Positions 1 through 7,565 of a DNA stretch of 57,792 nucleotides are shown in pieces. The position numbers were made by a program, and so were the translations under genes. The DNA comes from an uncultured Acetatifactor sp. (lineage in GTDB: Bacteria > Bacillota > Clostridia > Lachnospirales > Lachnospiraceae), in contig CANQCF010000003.1 of assembly GCA_947589505.1 (NCBI GenBank), positions 1 to 57,792 on the forward strand, given 5' to 3'. A model generated the notes under the pieces. That model made no database searches. It was given only the letters and a program-made list of their open reading frames with translations, and was not told the origin of the DNA. Within the stretch, counting starts at the first letter, position 1, and each line of letters starts with the position of its first letter.

Positions 1-227
1 AAATAAGGAATCCTCTTCCTTTTTGTAGTAGAATTAAGGTGTCAAATCAAAATCTACGCTAAACAATAAAGAAAGGGAACTCCTTATGTTCCATTCTACA
101 TCAATTACCTATCAAATGAAAAGGGGAATTTTATTTTTCAAATCACATCAATTGTAATAGAATCGAATATTTCAACCTGCAAGCGAAAATATTCGCCATT
201 TTAGGTAAATACAAAATCACTGGTTCT
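1..227. other. AT-rich leader without a gene
   Basis: No credible open reading frame is seen here. A 6-bp stem (AAGGAA/TTCCTT, 5-21) followed by a short T run could be the end of a transcript entering from the left. An imperfect inverted repeat built on CGAATATTTC lies at 164-195; its role is unknown. Confidence 0.4.
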
Positions 228-236
228 TGATATAAT
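228..236 (+). promoter_or_regulatory. Extended -10 promoter of the HTH-methyltransferase gene
   Basis: TGATATAAT is a TGn-extended -10 element with a perfect TATAAT at 231-236. There is no good -35 hexamer 17 bp upstream, which suits an extended -10 promoter. It would give a 5' UTR of about 50 nt before the ATG at 292, which has a GGGAGG ribosome binding site 8 nt upstream. Confidence 0.55.
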
Positions 237-291
237 TATAAAAACAAGAGAAAACTTATAAAACATCTCTTAATTTAGGGAGGTTTTAGAG

Positions 292-1446
292 ATGAATAAA
301 ATATTTCTGCGTATTGCAGACCTGCGTAAAAAAGCAAAAGTAACACAGCAGGAACTGGCAGACATCATAGGTGTATCATTTCAAACGATCAGCAAGTGGG
401 AAACCGGAGTTAATATGCCGGATATAACCATTCTTCCATTACTGGCAGATTATTTTAAGGTATCAACAGATCAGTTATTAGGTTTAAAACCACTTGACGG
501 TGAGACATATATTCCTGAAAAAACAGCAACAAAAGAGTTTTGGAATCAAAAGCTGGAATACCTTTTAAGGACACGAAAAAGTTATTGGAACGATGACTAT
601 ACGCGTTTTCTTATTTCACAGGTCTGGAAGATTGATAAACCAATTTCTATATTGGACTGCGGTTGTGGATATGGATTTTTAGGATTGTTGCTGCTTCCTT
701 ATCTGCCTGAGGGAAGCTCTTATACAGGAATTGATTTCGCAGAAGATTTGATCAAAAAGGGAAAAGCTCTTTTTGAAAGTCAAAAATTGGAGGCGGATTT
801 TCTCTGTGAAAATGTTTTTAATTATTCAGCGGAAAACCAGTATGACTTTGTAGTATGTCAGGCTGTTCTTAGGCATTTGGATAATCCGTCAGCCTTTATA
901 CAGAAGATGATTCAGTTTGCAAAACCAGACGGATATGTCGTATGCATAGATGCAAACAGAGAATTTGAGTGCTGTGGACTTTATATTGACGGCATGGATT
1001 ATCAGAAGCTATGCAGACATGAAGGGTTGGAAAAAAAGTGGCAGACTGAACTTGCAATGCAAGGGCGTGATTATGCGGTTGCCATCAGAACTGCACATAT
1101 GATGCAAAAGCTGGGACTTGTCGATGTTGATGTAAGAATGAACGATAAAGTAGAGTTTATAACTACGCAATATGCAGATTATGAAGAAACCAAAAATGGT
1201 TTTCTCGCATATAACGATTGGACCTCCGGCATTCATGATGAACAAAAGGAAAGGCTGATCCTCCATTTGTTGACCCATGGTTTATCCCGCAAAGAAGCCG
1301 AAGATTATTGCAGTCGAAATATTGAAATTGCGGATTTCTTTGCAGATAATCCGACTGCGGGATATACGTTTGTGAAAGGAAACATGATTTCTTATGGAAA
1401 GAAGATTGGAAAAAGGATCGGGGAAAAAGCAAATACTCCTGCTTGA
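292..1446 (+). CDS. HTH (XRE)-SAM methyltransferase fusion protein
   Basis: Residues 8-62 form a Cro/C1-type helix-turn-helix (TQQELADIIGVS, then QTISKWETG). After a short linker comes a class I methyltransferase domain with motif I LDCGCGYGFLG at about 121-131 and the acidic residue of strand 2 in YTGIDFAED. The substrate cannot be read from the sequence. The family joins a DNA-binding head to a small-molecule-type methyltransferase, so it is unlikely to be a DNA-modifying restriction enzyme. A GGGAGG ribosome binding site sits 8 nt before the ATG. The gene overlaps the HAD gene downstream by 53 bp, so the two are probably translationally coupled. Base composition is AT-rich, unlike the glycan locus. 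Confidence 0.8.
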   Translation: MNKIFLRIADLRKKAKVTQQELADIIGVSFQTISKWETGVNMPDITILPLLADYFKVSTDQLLGLKPLDGETYIPEKTATKEFWNQKLEYLLRTRKSYWNDDYTRFLISQVWKIDKPISILDCGCGYGFLGLLLLPYLPEGSSYTGIDFAEDLIKKGKALFESQKLEADFLCENVFNYSAENQYDFVVCQAVLRHLDNPSAFIQKMIQFAKPDGYVVCIDANREFECCGLYIDGMDYQKLCRHEGLEKKWQTELAMQGRDYAVAIRTAHMMQKLGLVDVDVRMNDKVEFITTQYADYEETKNGFLAYNDWTSGIHDEQKERLILHLLTHGLSRKEAEDYCSRNIEIADFFADNPTAGYTFVKGNMISYGKKIGKRIGEKANTPA

Positions 1447-2053
1447 TATGTATGGTGTAATCATAAAGGAAAGTAAAGGATATTTTATTCCATACACATT
1501 TGAGCATTTTGACAAAAAGGAATATGACAGACTTACAAGAGCATTCCGTGAGGAATGTTTATTTACAAAAGCTGGAAACGGAGAACTAAGTTCTGATGAA
1601 TTTCTTTCCCTGTTAGGATATCCGAATCCGGCGGAAACAATGCAGGATTATCTGACAAATTTTTTGACATTGGATCAGGAGTTCCTATGGTTTGCTGAAC
1701 GCAATTACAGGCAGTATGATTTTGTCCTGCTTTCAAATGATGTAAAAGAATGGAGCAAATATTTATTTGAATTATATGGACTTCAAAAATATTTTAAGGA
1801 AAGCATTATCAGCGGAGAAGTCGGTATGCGCAAGCCTGAAAACCGGATTTTTGCCTATGCAATCAAACATATGCAATGCGAACCACATGAGTGTATCTTT
1901 GTTGATAACAGCGTGAAAAACCTAAATGCGGCACAAGAAGCAGGAATCAATACAGTTTTGTTCAACAGGGATAATGCGGTTTATTCTGGCAATATTGTGA
2001 GTAATTTTCATGAACTGGACAGCCTGTTAAAAAATGTATTTTTGAATACCTAA
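1394..2053 (+). CDS. HAD superfamily hydrolase (HAD-IA type)
   Basis: Predicted cytoplasmic phosphatase-like protein of 219 residues. HAD motif I is LLLDMYGVI with nucleophile Asp18; the usual second Asp is Tyr20, as in the DxGGV/DxGNV branch of the family (for example YihX). Motif II is in LLSND, motif III the Lys in GMRKPENRIF, and motif IV IFVDNS. The start lies 53 bp inside the preceding methyltransferase gene; the next possible start would be Met19, inside motif I, so the overlapping start is needed. The substrate is unknown. It forms a two-gene plus-strand unit with the HTH-methyltransferase. Confidence 0.75.
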   Translation: MERRLEKGSGKKQILLLDMYGVIIKESKGYFIPYTFEHFDKKEYDRLTRAFREECLFTKAGNGELSSDEFLSLLGYPNPAETMQDYLTNFLTLDQEFLWFAERNYRQYDFVLLSNDVKEWSKYLFELYGLQKYFKESIISGEVGMRKPENRIFAYAIKHMQCEPHECIFVDNSVKNLNAAQEAGINTVLFNRDNAVYSGNIVSNFHELDSLLKNVFLNT

Positions 2054-2063
2054 TATCAATTGT

Positions 2064-2363
2064 TTAAGAAAAATAATACGGATATTTTGCCAGTTCTTTC
2101 AAACATTTTTCATATAAATGAGGTTCGCCAAATTCAAGCCCTGCCAAACTTTCTACAGCCGGGTGAATACTTTGTACCTCATCAAATCGACTCCAAAATC
2201 TATCAGCAGAATCATAATTATATCCGTAATCATTTATGTTCAGATCTACATGTTCCGTAAAACAAATAGTCGTTATGCCTTTCTTTTTTGCTTCTAAAAT
2301 ATAATCCTCCATTTTCGTTTCCGAATCACAGGAAAATTCTGTATGTATATGCATACCCCTCAC
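2064..2363 (-). pseudogene. Truncated PHP-domain phosphoesterase (histidinol-phosphatase-like)
   Basis: The 99-residue product carries the N-terminal PHP signature MHIHTEFSCDSE and the second metal site FTEHVD. PHP histidinol phosphatases are about 260-280 residues with four motifs; only the first two or so are present. The frame ends at KYPYYFS where homologues normally continue. The end lies 11 bp from the stop of the convergent HAD gene, so the 3' part was probably deleted when the neighbouring segment arrived. A fragment lacking the later metal ligands is unlikely to be active. Confidence 0.7.
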
Positions 2364-2416
2364 AGTTACTTACCTCTACAAAATACAATTTTTCAACTGA
2401 CCGATTTGCTTTACTA

Positions 2417-2833
2417 TTACAAAATAAAATCTTCTGATTTGAAATTACTATAATATCTTCCTCTGACTACTGTAAATTTTAAAACACAATAATCTGGATC
2501 AATCACTCCCTCTTTATAATACATAGTGTCACCCTTCCGCCATATTCTTTCTTTTGCTTCAGCAGTTTCTAATACCTCCATCGTTCCAATCAGGCTGACA
2601 CCTCTGAAAAACCGTTTGTCAATGAAATAAACGCTTGCTTTAGGATTTTTCTTAAAGCAGCTTACTTTTTGTGAGGAAGTATTCGTAGAAAACCATATTG
2701 TCTTAATTCCCTCTCTTTCTCTTGGCTTCAACATCGCCTTTGTAATAGGATAACCGCCATCATCTACATAAGCGATGAAACTTGTACTTGATTTATCAAT
2801 CATTTTTCCAATAGTTTTCTCTGCATCTCTCAT
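2417..2833 (-). CDS. Pyridoxamine 5'-phosphate oxidase family protein
   Basis: A 138-residue protein with the split-barrel flavin-binding pattern of general-stress-protein-26-like PNPOx proteins: FIAYVDDGGYPITKAML near the N-terminus, TIWFSTNTSSQKV and NPKASVYFID in the middle. Members bind FMN or F420 and often reduce small molecules; the substrate is not predictable here. It is probably cytoplasmic. It stands alone between the PHP remnant and the ankyrin gene, with short AT-rich gaps on both sides. Confidence 0.75.
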   Translation of the reverse strand: MRDAEKTIGKMIDKSSTSFIAYVDDGGYPITKAMLKPREREGIKTIWFSTNTSSQKVSCFKKNPKASVYFIDKRFFRGVSLIGTMEVLETAEAKERIWRKGDTMYYKEGVIDPDYCVLKFTVVRGRYYSNFKSEDFIL

Positions 2834-2893
2834 AATTCAAGTCTCCGTTTTTCATTTAGATACTGCTCTGTCCATGATGCCCTGAATTGATTT

Positions 2894-3340
2894 CTATATG
2901 ATACCATGGATATTATCATCTTTGTCAAAAGCACCATAATATTTTTCAATTATTTTATTGTATCCCTCATCATCAAATGACAGTATCTGCTTCAGCAGAA
3001 TTTCATTTCCCTCCGTCCGTTCTAAATCTAATCCATGCTGTAACATCATCTCTAAGATGATATTATTATTTTCATTTATACTGCCCAATGCGCTCAATAC
3101 GGGAGAAAAACCACGTTTATCCGTAATATTAGCATCTGCACCTAACTCTAACAGAATGGAAATCGCTTCCACAGAGTGTACCTGACACGCCACATGAAGA
3201 TAGGACGTCCCCTGAGAATCTTGAAAATCAGGATCTGAAACATTTCTTAAATCTCTTAAAACATCTTCTTTTTCTTCTAAACCTATATTAATATGGGCTA
3301 TTCGGTAAAACATTTCATCTCTGTTGAATCTGTCTTTCAT
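2894..3340 (-). CDS. Ankyrin-repeat protein
   Basis: A 148-residue protein. Two ankyrin units are recognisable: the first from GTSYLHVACQ through LLELGADANITD, the second from GFSPVLSALGS through MMLQHGLDLE. It has no signal peptide or membrane segment, so it is likely a cytoplasmic binding protein. It overlaps the upstream membrane-protein gene by 4 bp (3337-3340), which suggests translational coupling and a shared role. The partner is unknown. Confidence 0.75.
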   Translation of the reverse strand: MKDRFNRDEMFYRIAHINIGLEEKEDVLRDLRNVSDPDFQDSQGTSYLHVACQVHSVEAISILLELGADANITDKRGFSPVLSALGSINENNNIILEMMLQHGLDLERTEGNEILLKQILSFDDEGYNKIIEKYYGAFDKDDNIHGII

Positions 3341-3918
3341 ATTTCCACCCCTCTTAATCGTTTTGCCGCTTCGGCTGCCTTTTTTAAATGAGTTTGGATT
3401 TTTTCTGCATCCTCCAAAATTGCTTTTTCTTTATCTGATCCAACCATCAGCGCGTGATGCAGGGCAGCTCTATAGAGCCAAAGATCAAATTTTTTATGAT
3501 TCATGTGTAAACGGCAGCGCATGGAGGCAACTACGGATTTATCAAGTGTCTTCGTCACCATTTCAATATTTTCCATATCTTTCAAATCCATGTATTGAAA
3601 TCCGAATGGGCGAAAGACCATAATGCCGATCAGATATCCATTCGTACAATCAATAAAATACGATTCCGGAAGAAAAAAATCGGAGCGGAATCCGATCCCG
3701 CATATATTTTTTTCATCAACTAACCTTAATAATCTTTTTTGAAAAGAATTGGGATATATGTAATACAACCAATATGTCAAGCCAAACCATGCCGGCAGCG
3801 TTGCAAATCTTATAGCTGACGGGATTCCCCATTTTACACCTGCTTCCGTACCCATCGCACACAACATGGCAGTTATCAGCAGATATCCAATTATGAAGAT
3901 TAAACTCACTTTCTTCAT
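3337..3918 (-). CDS. Small membrane protein of unknown function
   Basis: A 193-residue protein that begins with two hydrophobic segments (about residues 5-25 and 36-55) followed by a soluble region of mixed charge ending in a Lys/Ala-rich helix (HLKKAAEAAKRLRG). I do not recognise a family. The layout suggests a PH-like or cytoplasmic domain anchored by a hairpin. Its stop overlaps the ankyrin gene by 4 bp, so the two form a small accessory operon, possibly an immunity or tolerance pair, but nothing in the sequence proves that. Confidence 0.6.
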   Translation of the reverse strand: MKKVSLIFIIGYLLITAMLCAMGTEAGVKWGIPSAIRFATLPAWFGLTYWLYYIYPNSFQKRLLRLVDEKNICGIGFRSDFFLPESYFIDCTNGYLIGIMVFRPFGFQYMDLKDMENIEMVTKTLDKSVVASMRCRLHMNHKKFDLWLYRAALHHALMVGSDKEKAILEDAEKIQTHLKKAAEAAKRLRGVEI

Positions 3919-4121
3919 TCCCGCGTTCCTCTCGCCATTTATATAATTTTACTCACATTAAATATATCCGTCATACATTCCTCTGTGACCATTACTATTT
4001 AGAAAAATACCTTTTTCAGTTCAGTAATATTCTTTTCCGTCAAATATCTATCTGTTTTGATAGTATGCCGAATTTGCCTATACCGAATTTATTCGGATAT
4101 AGTCTTTAACGCTCATCGTTT
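3919..4121. other. Intergenic stretch with a near-palindrome
   Basis: No gene is seen. A near-perfect palindrome with arms CTATACCGAAT and ATTCGGATATAG lies at 4078-4102, just beyond the stop of the MATE remnant. It has no T run on either side, so it is a poor terminator; a protein binding site or recombination scar are alternatives. Confidence 0.4.
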
Positions 4122-4283
4122 TTACATCTTTCTGCGTAAGTAAATCATCATGAAGCCACCTTCCGCCCACAATACTGGTTTTACAATAGTCATCGCTGCG
4201 ACCAACTCAAAAATGTCTGTCATTGCCTGTGCTGATATTGCCACCGTTCCCATTGTTGAGACAGTGGACTGAATATTTTCTCC
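4122..4283 (-). pseudogene. Remnant of a MATE-family efflux transporter
   Basis: An open stretch of 53 codons with no start codon, bounded upstream by an in-frame TGA at 4284-4286. The translation contains QSTVSTMGTVAISAQAMT, which resembles the late transmembrane helix region of Firmicute MATE exporters, and then jumps to KPVLWAEGG...YLRRKM, which resembles the extreme C-terminus of such proteins. The two pieces are too close together for an intact protein, so an internal deletion is likely. The assignment rests on my memory of MATE sequences and is moderate. Confidence 0.5.
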
Positions 4284-4380
4284 TCATATCGTGACGGTAT
4301 TTTTAATATGATACCATAATACCATTCCTTTTTCTACCGCATTTTCATTTACTTTCTCCATTCAGTCCGACATCTATGAT

Positions 4381-4411
4381 GAAAGGCATCTTCTATCTGA
4401 AAATGCCTTTC
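4381..4411 (-). terminator. Hairpin after the LytTR/DUF3021 pair
   Basis: A perfect 9-bp stem (GAAAGGCAT/ATGCCTTTC, loop 13 nt) lies 34 bp after the DUF3021 stop. The minus-strand sequence after it is not T-rich, so termination is only possible, not clear. Confidence 0.35.
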
Positions 4412-4444
4412 ACCGATATACATATCTATGCAACATCCGTTATA

Positions 4445-4897
4445 CTATCTTTCCTTTAGTTTGTTGTTCATCTGTTTAACTTGCTTTTTCATGGCATAAT
4501 ATCCGAAGAACCAAATTACTGCGTATATTGCAAAAAACATTCCGAAAAACATGAACGCTCCAAGTAGAGTATGAGGCATCCATTGCAGGCAGTAGGCAAT
4601 AGGAAAAGACGCTGTGGAGCATATAGCAAGGTGACTGAGTGTCATTTTCAGCAGACTCCAATTCTCTATTTCCCATATTGCCGAGGCTCCACCCCACATT
4701 GCGCCATAAACCATTCCCAAAACAGTTTGCAAAATAACTGCCTGTATCTCGCTGCGGCACATTGCTGTCAGCTCATGTGTCACTGGATAATACTCTCCGT
4801 TTCCGTAAATTAACGAAAAGATGATTGTGATCACTGTACAAATTGTAAGTCCGATGGGTGCCCCCATAAGAGAACGTACTAATATTTTCTTTTTCAT
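4445..4897 (-). CDS. DUF3021 family membrane protein
   Basis: A 150-residue protein with four predicted transmembrane helices (about 8-30, 50-72, 84-104, 112-134) and a basic C-terminal tail (KKQVKQMNNKLKER). This is the length and layout of DUF3021 proteins, which are regularly encoded next to a LytTR-domain regulator. It is 9 bp downstream of the LytTR gene. The likely role is as membrane-bound partner or antagonist of that regulator. Confidence 0.75.
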   Translation of the reverse strand: MKKKILVRSLMGAPIGLTICTVITIIFSLIYGNGEYYPVTHELTAMCRSEIQAVILQTVLGMVYGAMWGGASAIWEIENWSLLKMTLSHLAICSTASFPIAYCLQWMPHTLLGAFMFFGMFFAIYAVIWFFGYYAMKKQVKQMNNKLKER

Positions 4898-4906
4898 GTG
4901 CTCACC

Positions 4907-5347
4907 TCATATTCCCAAAACTTGTTTGATTTTATGGACATATCTTCTTGAAACATAAGTAACAATACCGTTCGACAATGAAACACATATAGTGCCTGTG
5001 AAACTCAGATCAAAATTCTGCACCTTTTGAATATTTACGATCTCTGAATTTGAAATGCGGACAAAGCGGTTTTTATCAAGCCTGTCTTCTAATTCATATA
5101 ATCGCAGCCGTAAAGTATATTCGCCTTTTTCCGTTTCAGCATATATTTTCCCGGCTGACGCATAGAAACGGTAAATATCGTTTTGTTCCAGTATCTCCAG
5201 AGTATCGTCCCGAAATCCGGAAAGAATTTGAGGAGTATCGTCCGATAGCTTTTTTACAATATCGGAAACTTCATCGGTAATATGATCTGTCAGAACAATG
5301 ATTTTGGGTTCCGTGCAGGCAGCGTCAATTTTTATTTCAACTTGCAA
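4907..5347 (-). CDS. LytTR-domain DNA-binding regulator
   Basis: A 146-residue protein. The C-terminal 100 residues match the LytTR fold: RFYASAGKIYAETEKGEY, then LEDRLDKNRFVRISNSEIVN, then VSRRYVHKIKQVLG. There is no receiver domain; the N-terminal 45 residues are a short separate segment (MQVEIKIDAACTEP...). Stand-alone LytTR proteins paired with DUF3021 typically control their own operon and a few transporters. A TATACT -10-like element is present on the minus strand near 5390, but I cannot find a matching -35. Confidence 0.8.
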   Translation of the reverse strand: MQVEIKIDAACTEPKIIVLTDHITDEVSDIVKKLSDDTPQILSGFRDDTLEILEQNDIYRFYASAGKIYAETEKGEYTLRLRLYELEDRLDKNRFVRISNSEIVNIQKVQNFDLSFTGTICVSLSNGIVTYVSRRYVHKIKQVLGI

Positions 5348-5538
5348 TTCTTCCTATTCCCCCTTCTTGTTTCATGTGTTTACGGACACAGTATAGGATA
5401 TTTTGAGCTCAGCTGCTACTGTTTTCTAATAGGCGGTCGTTTTTAACGTACAAATGGTAAAAATACGGCGGCGGTCTGTGCTTCGGGTTTTGCTGTCCCA
5501 CGCTTTTGGGAAATCGTGCTGTAAGGCGTTTGTCATCA
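5348..5538. other. Intergenic boundary between AT-rich and GC-rich DNA
   Basis: No gene is seen. Composition changes here from AT-rich accessory DNA on the left to GC-rich DNA on the right. The stretch carries the leader of the LytTR gene on the left and the region beyond the clpX terminator on the right. Confidence 0.45.
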
Positions 5539-5581
5539 CAAAAAAGTACGGAGCAGGGCAGTCAAGCCTATACTCCGTACT
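5539..5581 (-). terminator. Rho-independent terminator of clpX
   Basis: On the minus strand a 9-bp perfect stem (AGTACGGAG/CTCCGTACT, 5545-5581) is followed directly by a run of T. It lies about 75 nt after the clpX stop, so clpX ends a transcription unit. Confidence 0.75.
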
Positions 5582-5654
5582 GTTTGTTGTCCCATCCTTC
5601 TCTGACAGATGGCTTAATAGGATTTATCGGAAAACTTTTTTGCGGGCGCCCGGG

Positions 5655-7190
5655 TTAAACGCCGGGGCCCTCGATCGCCAGATTGGACCGGATCTCGATC
5701 AAAGGACCGCCGGAGCCCTCGATGTATTCTCTCGTGATCGTGACCTTTCCGATATTGTCGTCCTTCGGTATCTCGTACATGATATCCAGCATAAATTCCT
5801 CGATGATGGAGCGCAGGGCCCGGGCGCCGGTATCCCGCTTCATCGCCTTCTCCGCGATGCTCTCCAGGGCGTCGTCCGTAAACTCCAGCTTTACCTCGTC
5901 CAGCTCCAGGAGCTTCTGGTACTGCTTCAGGATCGCGTTTTTCGGCTCCTTCAGGATCCGGATCATCATCTCCTTGCTCAGACTCTCTAAGGTAAAGAGG
6001 ATCGGGAGTCTGCCGATGAACTCCGGGATCATGCCAAAGTTCCGGATATCCTCCACCGTGACCTTGGACAGGAGATTCTTGTCCTTGTCATACTTGTCCT
6101 TCAGTTCGCCGCCAAAGCCGATGGAGGCGGACTTTGTCAGCCTCTCCTTGATGATGTCCTCCAGGTCCGGGAATGCACCGCCGCAGATAAAGAGGATGTT
6201 TCTGGTGTTCACCGTAGCCAGGGGAACCATGGCGTTCTTACTGTTGGCGCCCACGGGAACTTCCACCTCCGCGCCCTCCAGGAGCTTCAGCATCCCCTGC
6301 TGCACGCTCTCGCCGCTGACGTCGCGGCTCCGGGTCTCCTTCTTCTTGGCAATCTTATCGATCTCGTCGATAAAGATGATGCCCCGCTCCGCCTTCTCTA
6401 CGTCATTGTCCGCCGCTGCCAGGAGTTTGCTCACCACGCTCTCGATATCGTCGCCGATATACCCCGCCTCCGTGAGGGAGGTGGCGTCAGCGATGGCGAG
6501 GGGCACGTCCAAAAGCCTTGCCAGGGTCTTTACCAGATAGGTCTTGCCGCATCCGGTGGGCCCGATCATCAGCATATTTGACTTTTCGATCTCGATCTCG
6601 TCCATCGTGTTGGTGGCTACGCGCTTATAGTGATTATAGACGGCGACGGAGATCACTTTCTTTGCGTGCTCCTGTCCCACCACATATTCGTCCAGGCTGG
6701 CCTTGATCTTATGGGGAGCAGGGATGTTATGGATATCCAGGACAGGCTCCTGCTTCTCCTTGGGCTTTTTCTTTTTCAATTTTTGTTTGTTGGGGATCCC
6801 GCCGTCTCCCTGGAGATCCGCCAGGTTCACAAAGCTGATATTGGGGAAGCCTTTCTGCCCGGTGGTGAACTGCTTCATCTGATCCTGGAAATCCGGGTTG
6901 TTCAGCATACCCTGATAGTCGAACTGGCTCACCGTCTCCATGGTTTTGTGCATACAATCGTCGCACACGCAGATATGATTCGGCAGCCTGAACATCCGCC
7001 CGGCCTTGCTCTCCGGCCGGCGGCAGATAAAACAGACGTCCTCGTATTCCGCGTTGTCGCTCTTTCCCGCCCGTGAAGTAGCGGAGGCGTCCCCATGGGA
7101 GTCGCTGGCCTTTCCGGTCAGAGTTTCTCCGGAATCGCCGCCTTCTTCCTGATCCTGAAGTTCCTTTGTCTCATCCTGATATTCCGACAT
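5655..7190 (-). CDS. clpX: ATP-dependent Clp protease unfoldase subunit ClpX, long form
   Basis: AAA+ unfoldase that feeds substrates to ClpP. In the 511-residue form the order is: acidic N-terminal extension (1-50), Cys-rich zinc-binding domain (CFIC then CVCDDC, about 53-79), a Lys-rich linker, Walker A GPTGCGKT (about 210-217), pore loop GYIGD (about 243), Walker B IIFIDEID (about 271-278), and the ClpP-docking loop IGF (about 357-359). Usual ClpX is about 410-430 residues; the extra length is the extension and the linker. I chose the ATG at 7190 because GGAGG sits 4 nt before it; an ATG 24 nt upstream has no such site. No clpP is adjacent, so this may be a second, specialised ClpX. Confidence 0.9.
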   Translation of the reverse strand: MSEYQDETKELQDQEEGGDSGETLTGKASDSHGDASATSRAGKSDNAEYEDVCFICRRPESKAGRMFRLPNHICVCDDCMHKTMETVSQFDYQGMLNNPDFQDQMKQFTTGQKGFPNISFVNLADLQGDGGIPNKQKLKKKKPKEKQEPVLDIHNIPAPHKIKASLDEYVVGQEHAKKVISVAVYNHYKRVATNTMDEIEIEKSNMLMIGPTGCGKTYLVKTLARLLDVPLAIADATSLTEAGYIGDDIESVVSKLLAAADNDVEKAERGIIFIDEIDKIAKKKETRSRDVSGESVQQGMLKLLEGAEVEVPVGANSKNAMVPLATVNTRNILFICGGAFPDLEDIIKERLTKSASIGFGGELKDKYDKDKNLLSKVTVEDIRNFGMIPEFIGRLPILFTLESLSKEMMIRILKEPKNAILKQYQKLLELDEVKLEFTDDALESIAEKAMKRDTGARALRSIIEEFMLDIMYEIPKDDNIGKVTITREYIEGSGGPLIEIRSNLAIEGPGV

Positions 7191-7222
7191 ACATCCTCCA
7201 AATGTTAAAATCATAAACCTTC

Positions 7223-7387
7223 ACAACAGTTCAGCTCGCGCCATTCGCAAAGTCGCGCTGACGCGCTTCCCGTCGCTTCGCGACTATCTTTGCTCATAGA
7301 ATGGCGCTCCCTCAGCCGCCAGATTTTGGGAAAAACCCGTGCGAGCACGGTTTTTCCTCAAATCTTGGCGGCTGGCTGAACTGTTGT
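7223..7387. repeat. Double-hairpin inverted repeat between htrA and clpX
   Basis: Outer arms of 13 bp (ACAACAGTTCAGC at 7223-7235, GCTGAACTGTTGT at 7375-7387) enclose two strong hairpins. Hairpin A pairs GCGCCATTC (7238-7246) with GAATGGCGC (7299-7307) and continues inward. Hairpin B pairs AGCCGCCAGATTT (from 7314) with AAATCTTGGCGGCT (to 7373) and continues with GGAAAAACC/GGTTTTTCC. A degenerate relative lies at 55921-55996, so this is likely a dispersed palindromic element of the genome. Confidence 0.8.
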
Positions 7388-7492
7388 AACTATTCTAACA
7401 AATCCGGCATTTGTTGTAAAGAAAATCCGTCATTTATTGTAAAAAGTGAAAAGGGGCGGTTCCGGCAGGGGTAACGGCGGGGACGCCCCCGC

Positions 7493-7524
7493 GAAAACAG
7501 GGCGCCTCCGAAACGGACGCGCCC
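7493..7524 (-). terminator. Probable terminator of htrA
   Basis: On the minus strand GGGCGC pairs with GCGCCC, and inside it TCCG pairs with CGGA around a TTT loop. TGTTTT follows. It lies about 40 nt after the htrA stop. A further GC hairpin (near 7477-7492) follows it. Confidence 0.6.
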
Positions 7525-7565
7525 CAGTCGTAAATCTTTATGTCATATCCGGCAAACTCTGCCTT

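Noticed and set aside
292-1446. HTH-methyltransferase considered as a restriction-modification enzyme
   Set aside because: No DPPY or PC catalytic motif of DNA methyltransferases and no nuclease gene nearby; motif I is of the small-molecule type.
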